DNA of 64,000 bases from an uncultured Clostridia bacterium (GCA_934162205.1 CAKPIA010000003.1:62001-126000); one strand, 5' to 3'. Counted from the stretch's first letter, positions 37,586-47,718 are shown. Numbers and translations: made by a program. The notes: generated by a model not told the origin, from the letters alone.

Positions 37586-37719
37586 CTTATTTCCTTCTTT
37601 CTATTCAATTTACGTTATCATACTATATATTTCAAATTTAATCAAGCTTGTATTTTTTATTGTTTTATGTTAATATAAATATAACCTATTGATTTTTTAT
37701 TTGCAAAGGAGGACTTTCT

Positions 37720-38007
37720 ATGCAAAAAAATGAAAGCAAAAATTTACTAGTTTTAGTAAAGACCAACTTACTTTTAGAAGAAGTTGGATTTGATTCTTTA
37801 CGGAATTGTATAGCAAATTTGAATTATGATGACATAGAGTTATATCAAGAATTCGAATACGATTTTGATAAGGAAGAAGTTGTTGCAAAACGTTGTAGCT
37901 TTTATGAAGCTCCAACAAACTTAGCAAGAAAGTTATTTAATAAGATTCAAAAAGAGGATTTTATTTTTATTTCTTTTGATAATCTTAAAAAATTTCTTTC
38001 TATATAG
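37720..38007 (+). CDS. Small protein of unknown function between ymdB and rny
   Basis: 95 residues, starting MQKNESKNLLVLVKTNLLLE, acidic in the middle (DDIELYQEFEYDFDKEE) and ending FISFDNLKKFLSI. No family recognised. The ATG is preceded by a very strong AAAGGAGG and the gene ends at a perfect hairpin, so it is likely real despite lying against the strand of its neighbours. It contains a CGG codon read as Arg in zero frame (37801), which is rare here; the +1 frame would stop within 4 codons. Confidence 0.65.
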   Translation: MQKNESKNLLVLVKTNLLLEEVGFDSLRNCIANLNYDDIELYQEFEYDFDKEEVVAKRCSFYEAPTNLARKLFNKIQKEDFIFISFDNLKKFLSI

Positions 38008-38008
38008 C

Positions 38009-38046
38009 AAAAAAAGATTGTGACTTATAAAGTCACAATCTTTTTT
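38009..38046. terminator. Bidirectional terminator between the small gene and rny
   Basis: GATTGTGACTT (38016-38026) and AAGTCACAATC (38030-38040) with A7 before and T6 after, overlapping the rny stop codon. It is a strong intrinsic terminator on both strands. Confidence 0.9.
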
Positions 38047-39586
38047 ATTTTGCATAATCTATTGCTCTTGATTCTCTAATAACATTTACTTTTATTTGTC
38101 CTGGATAATCCATTTCATTTTCAATCTTTTTAGCTACATCTCTAGCTAGTATTGTCATTTTATCATCATTTACTTCATCTGGTTTTACTACTATTCTAAC
38201 TTCACGTCCAGCTTGTATAGCAAAAGATTTTTCAACTCCTTCAAAAGAATCTGCTATTTCTTCTAAATTTTGTAATCTTCTAATATATGTTTCTAAAGTT
38301 TCTCTTCTAGCACCTGGTCTTGAAGCTGATATAGCATCTGCAGCTTGTACTAAAACTGCTTCTAATGTTTGTGGTTCCACATCTCCATGATGTGCTTCAA
38401 CAGCATTTATTACTATTGGATTTTCTTTATACTTTTTAAGTATATCAACACCTATTTCTACGTGTGTTCCTTCCATATCATGGTCTAATGCTTTTCCTAT
38501 ATCATGTAAAAGCCCAGCTCTTCTAGCTAATTTTGGATCTAATCCTAATTCTTCTGCCATAATTCTTGCTAAGTTTGATACTTCTATTGAATGGTTTAAA
38601 ACATTTTGTCCATAACTTGTCCTATATTTTAATTTACCAATCAATTTTATAACATCTGGATGTAAACCATTTACTCCTGTTTCTAATACTGCTCTTTCTC
38701 CTTCTGCTTTAATTGTTGCTTCTACTTCTTCTTTAGCCTTTTCTACCATTTCTTCAATTTTGGCTGGATGAATTCTTCCATCATCTATTAATTTTTCTAG
38801 AGCAATTTTAGCAACTTCTCTTCTTAATGGATCAAAACCTGATAAAATTACAGCTTCTGGTGTATCATCAATTATTAAATCTATTCCCGTAAGTGTTTCT
38901 AACGCCTTAATATTTCTACCTTCTCTACCAATAATTCTTCCTTTCATATCATCATTTGGAAGAGATACTATTGATACTGTAGTTTCTTGTGAATGATCTG
39001 CTGCACATTTTTGAATTGCATATGTAATCAATTCTTTTGCATTTTTGCCAGCCTCTTCTTTTGCTTTTTGATCTAAGTCTCTAATTATAGTTGCTTTTTC
39101 ACTTGTTATTTGTCTTTCAATTTCTGTTAATAATCTTTCCTTTGCAGCTTCTTTTGTTAAGCCAGTTATTCTTTGTAGTTCTTCCATTTCTTTTTCGTAT
39201 AAACTTTCTAACTCTTGACTTCTTATATCAAGGTCTTGTCTTGTTTGTTCAATTTGTCTTTCTTTTTTTTCAAAATTTTCAGAACGTCTTTCTAAATTTT
39301 CTTCTTTTTGAATAATTCTAGCTTCCTGTTTTTGTATTTCGCCTCTTCTTTCTTTAATCTCTTGATCTAATTCTTTTCTACTATTCATGATTTCTTCTTT
39401 AGCTTTAAATATTTCTTCTTTTTTCATATTCTCTGCTTCGATTTTAGCTAAATCAATTAATCTTTTAGCTTCTTTTTCAGCACCTTCTATTTTAGATTCA
39501 GCAATTTTTTTTCTTAATGTCATTCCTACTGGTACGCCTATTGCTAATGAGATTAAGACAGTGGCAATTATGATTAAAATATTCAT
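38045..39586 (-). CDS. rny: Ribonuclease Y
   Basis: 513 residues. N-terminal membrane helix (about 1-20), long coiled coil (25-190), KH domain with RIIGREGRNIKALETLTGIDLIIDD, and HD domain with RRAGLLHDIGKALDHDMEGTH and VEAHHGDV. Membrane-bound endonuclease that initiates mRNA decay. GAGGTG is too close to the ATG at 39592, so the start is 39586. First gene of the rny-ymdB-spoVS group, with its own promoter. Confidence 0.97.
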   Translation of the reverse strand: MNILIIIATVLISLAIGVPVGMTLRKKIAESKIEGAEKEAKRLIDLAKIEAENMKKEEIFKAKEEIMNSRKELDQEIKERRGEIQKQEARIIQKEENLERRSENFEKKERQIEQTRQDLDIRSQELESLYEKEMEELQRITGLTKEAAKERLLTEIERQITSEKATIIRDLDQKAKEEAGKNAKELITYAIQKCAADHSQETTVSIVSLPNDDMKGRIIGREGRNIKALETLTGIDLIIDDTPEAVILSGFDPLRREVAKIALEKLIDDGRIHPAKIEEMVEKAKEEVEATIKAEGERAVLETGVNGLHPDVIKLIGKLKYRTSYGQNVLNHSIEVSNLARIMAEELGLDPKLARRAGLLHDIGKALDHDMEGTHVEIGVDILKKYKENPIVINAVEAHHGDVEPQTLEAVLVQAADAISASRPGARRETLETYIRRLQNLEEIADSFEGVEKSFAIQAGREVRIVVKPDEVNDDKMTILARDVAKKIENEMDYPGQIKVNVIRESRAIDYAK

Positions 39587-39675
39587 AATCATACACCTCT
39601 TTCTTATTAAATTTTCAATGTTCGAATAAATATATAAATTTAAAATTATTATTTTAATATATTTCTTCCTATTCT

Positions 39676-39704
39676 ATTTTATATTTATTATTGTAAACTG
39701 TCAA
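39676..39704 (-). promoter_or_regulatory. Promoter of rny
   Basis: On the minus strand TTGACA (39704-39699) and TAAAAT (39681-39676) are 17 bases apart, about 90 bases before the rny start. The rest of 39705-39930 shows nothing I can name. Confidence 0.7.
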
Positions 39705-39932
39705 GTGTTAATAGATTTTTTGTAAAAAAGTTTGTAATCTTATGTAAAATAAGTAAGATTTAATAATAGCAATATTTTTAAATATATCTTTGCAAACATC
39801 TGTGATGTGTAATTCCTATTTCTATTCATCTTTCTTTCTCTTGTATTAATTTGTAATCTCTATTATATTTTTAGATTGTCAAAAAACTATGTCTCATTTG
39901 ACATACCTTAATATGAAAGAATGTATGTAAAT

Positions 39933-39961
39933 TTGCAAAAATATGCAAATTGTGTTATATT
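39933..39961 (+). promoter_or_regulatory. Promoter of the lipoprotein gene
   Basis: TTGCAA (39933-39938) and TATATT (39956-39961), spacer 17 bases, about 50 bases upstream of the lipoprotein ATG. Moderate match to a vegetative promoter. Confidence 0.5.
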
Positions 39962-40013
39962 ATATGTATATGGCGTAGTCCATACATTATTTAGATTATT
40001 GGAGGAATTAAAC

Positions 40014-40331
40014 ATGAAGAAACGGACATTTATTTTACTGGTAATAGGTGCACTATTGATGTGCTCATTAACAGCATGTAGTACAACATCTAATGCTTCA
40101 GATGATGCAGCAGCTGAGATGTCAAACTTTAAGGCTATCGAAGGGAAAGAATACTTAGCCTATAGTATAGACACTCGAGTTGTATACTATATGTTTAGTA
40201 CATCTTCTGATCTTGGAAATACTGGATACGGGTATGCTTATTTTGCACCATATATCAGTGAAAATGGTAATTTTTGTCGATACCTCAATGATGAGATTGT
40301 GGAAATTACTGTGGAAAATACCAACAATTAA
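40014..40331 (+). CDS. Small lipoprotein of unknown function, foreign-looking
   Basis: 105 residues. Lipoprotein signal peptide MKKRTFILLVIGALLMCSLTAC with lipobox LTAC, then a 80-residue secreted domain with Tyr/Phe-rich stretches (VYYMF, YGYAYFAPY). I do not recognise the domain. GGAGG is 9 bases before the ATG. GC content and codon use (CGG, GCA, CTT, ACG) differ from neighbours, indicating recent acquisition. Own promoter and a GC-rich terminator: a self-contained unit. Confidence 0.7.
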   Translation: MKKRTFILLVIGALLMCSLTACSTTSNASDDAAAEMSNFKAIEGKEYLAYSIDTRVVYYMFSTSSDLGNTGYGYAYFAPYISENGNFCRYLNDEIVEITVENTNN

Positions 40332-40337
40332 GAAAAG

Positions 40338-40372
40338 AGAGCTGGAAAATAATTATAATCCAGCTCTTTTTT
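40338..40372 (+). terminator. Terminator of the lipoprotein gene
   Basis: AGAGCTGG (40338-40345) pairs with CCAGCTCT (40360-40367), followed by T7. Strong and closely placed behind the stop. Confidence 0.9.
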
Positions 40373-40459
40373 TATTCTTATAACTTTTTATATAATCAAC
40401 TGTATATACATTTTAGCATATCATTAAAAAAAGTATATACCAAAAATATAAGAAATATC

Positions 40460-40499
40460 AAAAACTCTCTATCATCTTTTTTGACAATAGAGAGTTTTT
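40460..40499. terminator. Free-standing hairpin with T run
   Basis: AAAAACTCTCTAT (40460-40472) pairs perfectly with ATAGAGAGTTTTT (40487-40499). No ORF directly upstream on the plus strand apart from the already terminated lipoprotein; probably a relic or a second terminator. The 160 bases that follow to 40660 hold nothing convincing. Confidence 0.6.
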
Positions 40500-40660
40500 A
40501 CGATTCAATTACTTGCCAAAATAAAGTAGCCACTTTAGTTTAGCAATGTCAATTTTCTCTATATTGCTTTTTTAATAATGTAAATTATTAGTTTCATACT
40601 TGAATAATTTTGCCACATCACTATCTAACTTTACTTTTTTCATCTTAATAAGGGCAACGA

Positions 40661-40695
40661 AAAAATCAACCAGATTTATTTTCTGATTGATTTTT
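40661..40695 (-). terminator. Terminator after tRNA-Leu
   Basis: AAAAATCAACCAGA (40661-40674) pairs (with G-U pairs) with TCTGATTGATTTTT (40682-40695); on the minus strand the stem is followed by TTTTTTCG. It lies 39 bases past the tRNA 3' end. Confidence 0.75.
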
Positions 40696-40733
40696 GTATC
40701 TATCTGTTTTATTAGTTCGAACAGATACGTCAT

Positions 40734-40817
40734 TGGTGCGGATGAGAGGACTCGAACCTCCACGCCGTTGGCACTGGTTCCTAAGACCAGCGCGTCTGCC
40801 AGTTCCGCCACATCCGC
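40734..40817 (-). tRNA. tRNA-Leu (anticodon TAG)
   Basis: Acceptor stem GCGGATG / CATCCGC, discriminator A and encoded CCA (40736-40734). Anticodon arm CTGGT-CTTAGGA-ACCAG gives anticodon TAG (reads CUN). The long variable arm and the GGTTCGAGTCC T-arm agree with a class II leucine tRNA. A TTGACA/TAATAT-like promoter lies upstream on the minus strand (about 40850-40880). Confidence 0.95.
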
Positions 40818-40915
40818 ATAACAATGTGTTATCTTTGTCATAACACATTATATATTAGCACAATCTTTATTACATTGTCAACTAATTTTATAAAAATATT
40901 ATTAAGTTTTTAAAA

Positions 40916-41353
40916 TTAAAATTTATTATTTTTCACATCTTCTACAAATTTATCTCTAATTTCTGTTGGTAGAAGAGTTATTTTTTTTATATCTCTTCTG
41001 TCTATTATTTCTGGAATATATTGTCCTCTGTCTGCATATTTAGGATCATTAGAAAATTCTGGTCCATCTCCAGTACCAAATTTTCCTCCTATATATTTGC
41101 ATAAATAAAAATATTCTTTTTTATTTACTTCACCATTTTCCAAACTATACAATTGTTTTACAACTTCTACATCTATTCCAAATTCTTCTTTTATTTCTCT
41201 TTTAGTTCCATCTTCTAAAGTTTCATTACCTTCTCTTCCTCCTCCTGGAAAAGTATAATAATCCCCTATTGGATGATTTTTTACTCCAACTCTATGCATA
41301 AATGCGAATCCATTTTCTATTGGTAAAATACCAGCAACTCTTATTCTTTCCAT
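40916..41353 (-). CDS. NUDIX hydrolase
   Basis: 145 residues. The Nudix box GGREGNETLEDGTKREIKEEFG matches Gx5Ex7REUxEExGU. The N-terminal RVAGILPIENGFAFMHRV and the mid-segment YFYLCKYIGGKFGTGDGPEF place it in the group of uncharacterised small NUDIX proteins. Hydrolyses a nucleoside-diphosphate-linked substrate of unknown identity. AAGGAGG precedes the ATG. Divergent from the P-type ATPase gene. Confidence 0.92.
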   Translation of the reverse strand: MERIRVAGILPIENGFAFMHRVGVKNHPIGDYYTFPGGGREGNETLEDGTKREIKEEFGIDVEVVKQLYSLENGEVNKKEYFYLCKYIGGKFGTGDGPEFSNDPKYADRGQYIPEIIDRRDIKKITLLPTEIRDKFVEDVKNNKF

Positions 41354-41507
41354 TATATTTCCTCCTTTAAAACCGTTGTTATTATATTATTATTTTAAAA
41401 AAAATACAATAAATTTATAATAATTGTTTCATAATAAAAATATAGTGGTATAATTTTAAAGAATTAAAATATTTACAAAATTAAATTTACGAAAGAAGGA
41501 ATTAATA

Positions 41508-44120
41508 ATGTCTAATAATGTAAAAAAAGAAGAAGTTGATGTTGTCAAATTATATGGTAATGAAGCTACATTACCAAAAGAAAATTTTATAAGAAATTAT
41601 AATGTTAATTTAGATGGTCTTACACAGAATATTGCCAAAGAAAAAATCTCTAAATATGGTTTAAATGAAATTTCACAGGGTAAACCTAAAAAATGGTATA
41701 ATTATTTTTTACAAAGTTTATTTAGCCCTTTTAATAGCATTTTAATAGGTATATCTTTTTTATTAATATATACAGATGTAATTTTACCGGAAAATCCAAG
41801 CTTTGCAAATATTTTAGTTATTATTCTTTTAGTTACAGTAAGTACTTTCCTAGAATTTTTTGAAGAATATAGATCAAATAAAGCCGCTGAAAAACTAAAA
41901 GAATTAGTTGCGACTACTACAACAGTTCTTAGAGATGGTAAAAAAGTAAATTTACCAATAAAAGAAATAACTATTGGTGATATTGTTGTTCTTTCTGCAG
42001 GTGATATGATTCCTGCTGACTTAAGAGTTTTAGAATCTAAAGATTTATATGTTAGCCAATCATCTTTAACTGGTGAGTCTGATTCTGTAAAAAAACTTTC
42101 AGATACAGAAATAACTTCAGACGATATTGATAGTATATCAGATTTAGATACAATTTGTTTTATGGGGACTAATGTATTAAGCGGTAGTGCAAAATGTGTT
42201 GTAATAAAAACTGCTGATAATACTTATTTTGGAAAAATTGCTCACACATTATCACTTGGTAAACCAAAAACTGATTTTCAAAAAGGCATTGAAAGTATTA
42301 GTAAATTATTAATCAAATTCATGTTAGTTATGATTCCTATTGTTTTTTTACTAAACTTTTGGAAACATGACATTGTAACTGCATTTACATTTGCAGTTGC
42401 AATTGCAATTGGTATAACTCCTTTACTTCTTCCTGTTATTTTATCTTCTAGTTTATCTAAAGGTGCTGTACGTATGTCAAAAAAGAAAACAATTGTAAAA
42501 AGATTAGATTCTATTCAAAGTTTTGGTGGAATGAATATTTTATGTACAGATAAAACAGGAACTTTAACAGAAGATAAAATTGTTTTAGAAAAGTATTTAG
42601 ATATTAATGGCGATGAAGATATCCGTGTTCTAAAACATGCATTTTTAAATTCATATTTTCAAACCGGATTAAAGGGAAATATTGATGAAGCAGTAATTCA
42701 CAGAGCTTTAAATAATGATATGAGTAAATATACAGAAATATATAAAAAAATTGATGAAATTCCATTTGATTTTACAAGAAGACGTCTTTCTGTTGTTGTT
42801 TCTGATGGAAATAAAGCTCAAATGATTACAAAAGGTGCAGTTGAAGAAATCTTAAATATTTGTACTTTAGTAGACTATAAAGGTGAAGTTTCCAAATTAA
42901 CAAATGATATAAAAGAAAATATTAGAAAAATTACTAAAAATCTAAATAAAGAAGGTCTACGTGTAATTGCAGTTTGTCAAAAAAATGATATTAATGATAT
43001 AAAAGAATTTAGTGTTGATAATGAAAAAAATATGATTCTTCTTGGTTTTATTGGATTTCTAGATCCGCCAAAAGAATCTGCCAAAGAATCAATAGAAAAA
43101 TTAAACAAAGCTGGTATTAGAGTTATCGTTTTAACTGGTGATAATGCTGATGTAACTAGATGTGTGTGTAATAAAGTTGGTATTTCATCAAAAAGAATTG
43201 TTACAGGAAGTGATATTGACAAATTAGCAGATATTGGCGTTATTAGACTTTTAAGAAAAACTAATATTTTTGCAAAACTTTCTCCTATTCAAAAAGCAAG
43301 AATTGTAAGACTTTTAAAAGTTTCTGGAAATGTTGTTGGATATATGGGTGATGGAATAAATGATAGTCCTTCTCTTACAAATTCCGACATTGGTATTTCC
43401 GTTGATACAGCTGTTGATATTGCCAAAGAATCTGCTGATATTATATTACTTGAAAAAGATTTAAATGTTTTATTAGATGGTGTAACTGAAGGAAGAAGAA
43501 CTTTTGCAAATTTAATGAAATATATTAAAATGGCTATTAGTTTTAACTTTGGCGAAGTTGTTTCTGTAATTATTGCAAGTGTTTTATTGCCATTCTTACC
43601 AGAAACACCTATACAATTATTAGTTGAAGGATTGCTATATGACTTTGGACAATTAACTTTACCTTTTGATAATGTTGATAAAGAATATTTGCAAAAACCA
43701 AGAAGATTAGATGTTAATAGTTTAAAAAAATTCATGTTATTTATGGGACCTTTAAGTTCCGCATTTGATATGATTGTTTTTGCATCTGTATTATTCTTAT
43801 TTAAAATTAAAGATGTTGCAACATTTCAAACAATTTGGTTTAGTTATAGTATAGTATCAAATCTTATGGGTATGCATATAATTAGAACTGCTAAAGCACC
43901 ATTTATTAAAAGTAATGCTAATAAAGTTGTTTATTTTTCATCAATTTTACTTAGTATTATAGGAATATTAGTTCCTTATACTTCATTTGGTCATATGATT
44001 GGATTAGTATCTTTAGCATTAAAAGATTTATTAATTATACTAGGAGTTCCTGTAATCTATTGTATTGTAGCATTATTTGCAAAGAAATTTTATATTAAAA
44101 AATTTGGTGAATGGATATAA
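41508..44120 (+). CDS. mgtA: Mg2+-transporting-type P-type ATPase (MgtA-like)
   Basis: 870 residues with about 10 membrane helices. TGES actuator motif (SSLTGESDSV), phosphorylation site CTDKTGTLTED, nucleotide-binding and hinge motifs TGDNAD and GYMGDGINDSPSL. The MgtA/MgtB hallmarks are FLEFFEEYRSNKAAEKLKEL, LNSYFQTGLKGNIDEAV and LYDFGQLTLPFDNVDKEYLQKP. So it probably imports magnesium. No M-box riboswitch was seen: the leader is only about 50-100 bases. Own promoter region and bidirectional terminator. Confidence 0.92.
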   Translation: MSNNVKKEEVDVVKLYGNEATLPKENFIRNYNVNLDGLTQNIAKEKISKYGLNEISQGKPKKWYNYFLQSLFSPFNSILIGISFLLIYTDVILPENPSFANILVIILLVTVSTFLEFFEEYRSNKAAEKLKELVATTTTVLRDGKKVNLPIKEITIGDIVVLSAGDMIPADLRVLESKDLYVSQSSLTGESDSVKKLSDTEITSDDIDSISDLDTICFMGTNVLSGSAKCVVIKTADNTYFGKIAHTLSLGKPKTDFQKGIESISKLLIKFMLVMIPIVFLLNFWKHDIVTAFTFAVAIAIGITPLLLPVILSSSLSKGAVRMSKKKTIVKRLDSIQSFGGMNILCTDKTGTLTEDKIVLEKYLDINGDEDIRVLKHAFLNSYFQTGLKGNIDEAVIHRALNNDMSKYTEIYKKIDEIPFDFTRRRLSVVVSDGNKAQMITKGAVEEILNICTLVDYKGEVSKLTNDIKENIRKITKNLNKEGLRVIAVCQKNDINDIKEFSVDNEKNMILLGFIGFLDPPKESAKESIEKLNKAGIRVIVLTGDNADVTRCVCNKVGISSKRIVTGSDIDKLADIGVIRLLRKTNIFAKLSPIQKARIVRLLKVSGNVVGYMGDGINDSPSLTNSDIGISVDTAVDIAKESADIILLEKDLNVLLDGVTEGRRTFANLMKYIKMAISFNFGEVVSVIIASVLLPFLPETPIQLLVEGLLYDFGQLTLPFDNVDKEYLQKPRRLDVNSLKKFMLFMGPLSSAFDMIVFASVLFLFKIKDVATFQTIWFSYSIVSNLMGMHIIRTAKAPFIKSNANKVVYFSSILLSIIGILVPYTSFGHMIGLVSLALKDLLIILGVPVIYCIVALFAKKFYIKKFGEWI

Positions 44121-44152
44121 AAAGAAGTACTTAAAATTTAAGTACTTCTTTT
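44119..44152. terminator. Bidirectional terminator between mgtA and dnaE
   Basis: GAAGTACTTAAA (44124-44135) and TTTAAGTACTTC (44137-44148) with A5 before and T4 after; overlaps the ends of both converging genes. Confidence 0.8.
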
Positions 44153-47100
44153 ATTCTTCTTTAATTTCAACTCTTTCTTTTCCTAAAATTTCTTCAAATA
44201 CTTTTAGAATTTCATCTGTTACAAATATCGCTCCACATGGTTTAAATTCATTATCCATTTTTATTTGAACACTTATATTATTTTTCTCACCAGAAAAATA
44301 TTTAATAGCTCCTCTTAATTTTACTTTTGTTTCTTCTTCTAAATCTGTTATATCAAAAATTAAAACTTTGTGTTTTTTTACTCCAAAATCTGTAATTTGT
44401 TTTGCAATAATTTTCGTTTCTTCATTTTCTCTTACACTTAATCTACCATCTACCAAAACAATATTTTCTTCTATTAAGCTTTTTTGTGAAGATAAATATG
44501 CATTTTCAAATACTATTATTTCTACTTGTCCAAATAAATCTTCTACTGTTACAAATGCCATAATTTTATTTGTTTTAGTATATTTTTTCTTTACAGATGT
44601 TATTATTCCAGCATATTTAATATTTTGTCCATCTTTAAATTGCAATTTTTCTGTTTGTTCTTCTTTTGACATTTCTTCATCTATTTCTTTTATTTGTTTG
44701 GTATTTATATTTGTTTCATGTTCAATTTGATTTCTTAATTTTTCTAATGGATGTCCTGAAACATATATACCTAACATTTCTTTTTCCATAGATAATAATT
44801 CTTTTTCTGTAAACTCTTGTTGATTGTAATATGTGTATTTTATTTTATCGTTTTTTTCCACATCTTCTTTGTTTCCAATATCAAACATTGATACTTGTCC
44901 ATCTAATCCCTTTTTCTTACTACTTTGAATTGTATCAATTATTGTTTCAAAAGATGCTAATAATGTTGCTCTATTTTCTGGGAATTCTTGAAATGCACCA
45001 GCTCTTATTAAACTTTCTATACATTTTTTATTAACTGCTTCATCTGCAATTCTTTCACAAAAATCTGTAAAACTTTTAAATTTACCATTTTCATTTCTTT
45101 CTTTTATAATACTATCAATTGGTACTAGCCCAACATTTTTAATACTGCCTAATCCAAATCTAATTTTTCCTATTTTTTGTCCGCCATCTATATTTTCAAC
45201 AGTAAATTTTGAACTACTTTTATTTATATCTGGTTTTAATATTTCAATTCCCAATGTCTTACATTCATCTATATATTGAGGAATTTTATCTAAATTTCCT
45301 AAAAAACTATTTAATGTAGCAGCCATAAATTCTGCTGGATAATATGCCTTTAAGTACGCTGTTCTATATGCCACAACAGCATAACACGCAGCATGAGATT
45401 TATTAAATGCATATTTTGCAAATTCAGCCATTTCATCAAATATTTTATTTGCAGATTCTTTATCTATACCATTTCTTACACATCCTGGTACTATGATGTT
45501 TCCACTTTCATCTACTTGACCATTTATAAAGATCTCTCTTTCTTTTGCCATAACATCCAGCTTTTTCTTTCCCATTGCTCTTCTTACTAAGTCTGCTCTT
45601 CCTAGTGAATATCCAGCTAAATCTCTTACTATTTGCATAACTTGTTCTTGATAAACCATACAACCATATGTAACATTTAATATTGGCTCTAGTCTTGGAT
45701 GTGTATATTCATTATGACCTGGATGCAATTTTCCTTTTATATATCTTGGTATTTGATCCATAGGACCAGGTCTATATAAAGAAACACCAGCTATTAAATC
45801 TTCAAGACAATCTGGTTTTAATTCTTTCATAAAGTTTGTCATACCTTGTGATTCAAATTGGAAAATACCACATGTTTTTCCTTCTTGCCATAATTTATAT
45901 ACTTTAGGATCTGCCATATCTTTATCAAATTCTACATCTATATCTCTATTTTGTTTTACTAAATCTATTGTGTCTTTTATAACTGTTAATGTTCTAAGTC
46001 CTAAAAAATCCATTTTTAATAGGCCTAATTCTTCTAATGTTGTCATTATATATTGTGTAGATATTTGATTATCTCTTACATATAATGGCACATAAGTATC
46101 TACAGGATCTTTTGTTATAACAATACCACAAGCATGCGTAGATGCCTGCCTTGGCATTCCTTCTAATCCCATAGCTATGTCTAATAAATTTTTAATATTT
46201 CCATCATTTTCATATAAGTCATTTAATTCTTTGTTTTGTTCTAATGCCTTTTTTATTGTTATATGCAATTCATTTGGTATCATTTTTGCAAGTTTGTCCG
46301 CTTCCGAATAAGGAAAATCTAATACTCTTGCTACATCTCTTATTACCATTCTAGCTGACATAGTTCCAAATGTAATTATCTGTGAAACATGATCATGTCC
46401 ATATTTTCTAGAAACATAGTCTATTACATCTTGCCTATGCTCATAACAAAAATCAACATCAAAATCAGGCATGCTTATTCTTTCCGGATTTAAAAATCTT
46501 TCAAAAAGTAGACCATATTTTATTGGGTCAATATCTGTTATTTCTATTGCATATGCAATTATTGATCCAGCACCAGATCCACGTCCTGGTCCTACTGGTA
46601 TATCATGAGTTTTTGCATAATAAATAAAGTCCCAAACTATTAAGAAATAATCAACATATCCCATTTTTTTAATTATACTTAATTCATATTCAGCTCTTTC
46701 TAATATTTCCTTAGATGGATTATCCCCATATCTATTTTTTATTCCATCATCACATAACTTTTTAAAATAATCATAATGAGTTTCAAATTCTGGTGGAACA
46801 TCATAATTTGGCAAAATAGTATGCCCAAATTCAAATTCCACATTACATTTTTCTGCTATTTTTACAGTATTTTCTATTGCATCTGGAAAATTGCTAAAAT
46901 ACTCTGACATTTCTTCTGGAGATTTTACATATAATTCGTCTGTTTCAAATCTCATTCTATCACTATCACTCATTCTTTTTCCTGTTTGAATACAAAGTAA
47001 TACCTCATGATTATATGCATCTTCTCTTTTTAAATAATGAGCATCATTTGTTGCAGCAAGTGGTATATCTAATTTTCTTGCTAACTGAATTAATTTTTGA

Positions 47101-47657
47101 TTTGCTAATACTTGTTCTTGTAACCCATTATTTTGTACTTCTATATAATAATCTTCTCCAAAAACTTTTTTATGCCATAATGCTATTTCTTCTGCTTTTT
47201 CATTATTTCCATTTAATAAAGCCTGATTTAAACTTCCCGCTAAACATCCGCTTAAGCATATTAATCCTTCATGATATTTTTCTAGCACTTCTAAATCAAT
47301 ACGTGGTTTATAATAATATCCATCAACAAATCCAATTGATACTAATTTACTTAAATTCTTATACCCTTCATTATTTTTAGCAAGCAATATAAGATGATTA
47401 TATTTGTTGTCTATATTTGGTTCTTTATCAAATCTACTCCTAGGTGCTACATATACCTCACATCCTATAATTGGCTTTATTCCCTCTTTTTTACAAGCTT
47501 TATAAAAGTCTATTACACCATACATAACTCCATGATCAGTAAGAGCTATGGCATTCATTCCAAGCTCTTTTGCTCTTACTGGTAAATCTTTTATTCTATT
47601 AGCTCCATCTAGCAAACTAAATTCACTATGTATATGTAAATGAACAAAATCTGACAT
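44151..47657 (-). CDS. dnaE: DNA polymerase III alpha subunit DnaE
   Basis: 1168 residues. PHP domain at the N-terminus (FVHLHIHSEFSLLDG, LTDHGVMYG), palm with GPGRGSGAGSI and catalytic MPDFDVDFCYEHRQ, fingers with YGCMVYQEQVMQI and FNKSHAACYAVVAY, a helix-hairpin-helix region, and an OB-fold at the C-terminus (IKYAGIITSVKKKYTK). This is the dnaE1-type organisation without an exonuclease insertion. AAGGAG precedes the ATG. Intact. Confidence 0.97.
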   Translation of the reverse strand: MSDFVHLHIHSEFSLLDGANRIKDLPVRAKELGMNAIALTDHGVMYGVIDFYKACKKEGIKPIIGCEVYVAPRSRFDKEPNIDNKYNHLILLAKNNEGYKNLSKLVSIGFVDGYYYKPRIDLEVLEKYHEGLICLSGCLAGSLNQALLNGNNEKAEEIALWHKKVFGEDYYIEVQNNGLQEQVLANQKLIQLARKLDIPLAATNDAHYLKREDAYNHEVLLCIQTGKRMSDSDRMRFETDELYVKSPEEMSEYFSNFPDAIENTVKIAEKCNVEFEFGHTILPNYDVPPEFETHYDYFKKLCDDGIKNRYGDNPSKEILERAEYELSIIKKMGYVDYFLIVWDFIYYAKTHDIPVGPGRGSGAGSIIAYAIEITDIDPIKYGLLFERFLNPERISMPDFDVDFCYEHRQDVIDYVSRKYGHDHVSQIITFGTMSARMVIRDVARVLDFPYSEADKLAKMIPNELHITIKKALEQNKELNDLYENDGNIKNLLDIAMGLEGMPRQASTHACGIVITKDPVDTYVPLYVRDNQISTQYIMTTLEELGLLKMDFLGLRTLTVIKDTIDLVKQNRDIDVEFDKDMADPKVYKLWQEGKTCGIFQFESQGMTNFMKELKPDCLEDLIAGVSLYRPGPMDQIPRYIKGKLHPGHNEYTHPRLEPILNVTYGCMVYQEQVMQIVRDLAGYSLGRADLVRRAMGKKKLDVMAKEREIFINGQVDESGNIIVPGCVRNGIDKESANKIFDEMAEFAKYAFNKSHAACYAVVAYRTAYLKAYYPAEFMAATLNSFLGNLDKIPQYIDECKTLGIEILKPDINKSSSKFTVENIDGGQKIGKIRFGLGSIKNVGLVPIDSIIKERNENGKFKSFTDFCERIADEAVNKKCIESLIRAGAFQEFPENRATLLASFETIIDTIQSSKKKGLDGQVSMFDIGNKEDVEKNDKIKYTYYNQQEFTEKELLSMEKEMLGIYVSGHPLEKLRNQIEHETNINTKQIKEIDEEMSKEEQTEKLQFKDGQNIKYAGIITSVKKKYTKTNKIMAFVTVEDLFGQVEIIVFENAYLSSQKSLIEENIVLVDGRLSVRENEETKIIAKQITDFGVKKHKVLIFDITDLEEETKVKLRGAIKYFSGEKNNISVQIKMDNEFKPCGAIFVTDEILKVFEEILGKERVEIKEE

Positions 47658-47718
47658 TTTCTTTCTCCTTATTTGACACTCATTATATGAAATTCTTATA
47701 ATTTTGTCAATTTAGTAA

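Noticed and set aside
37718..37927. 69-codon minus-strand ORF opposite the 95-residue protein
   Set aside because: The plus-strand frame has AAAGGAGG, ATG and a terminator; the minus frame has none of these.
40572..40848. Two minus-strand ORFs (60 and 89 codons) near 40.6-40.8 kb
   Set aside because: They run through the tRNA-Leu gene and have no ribosome site; treated as chance.
41400..41507. M-box riboswitch before the Mg-type ATPase
   Set aside because: The leader is too short and AT-rich, with no conserved stems or terminator.
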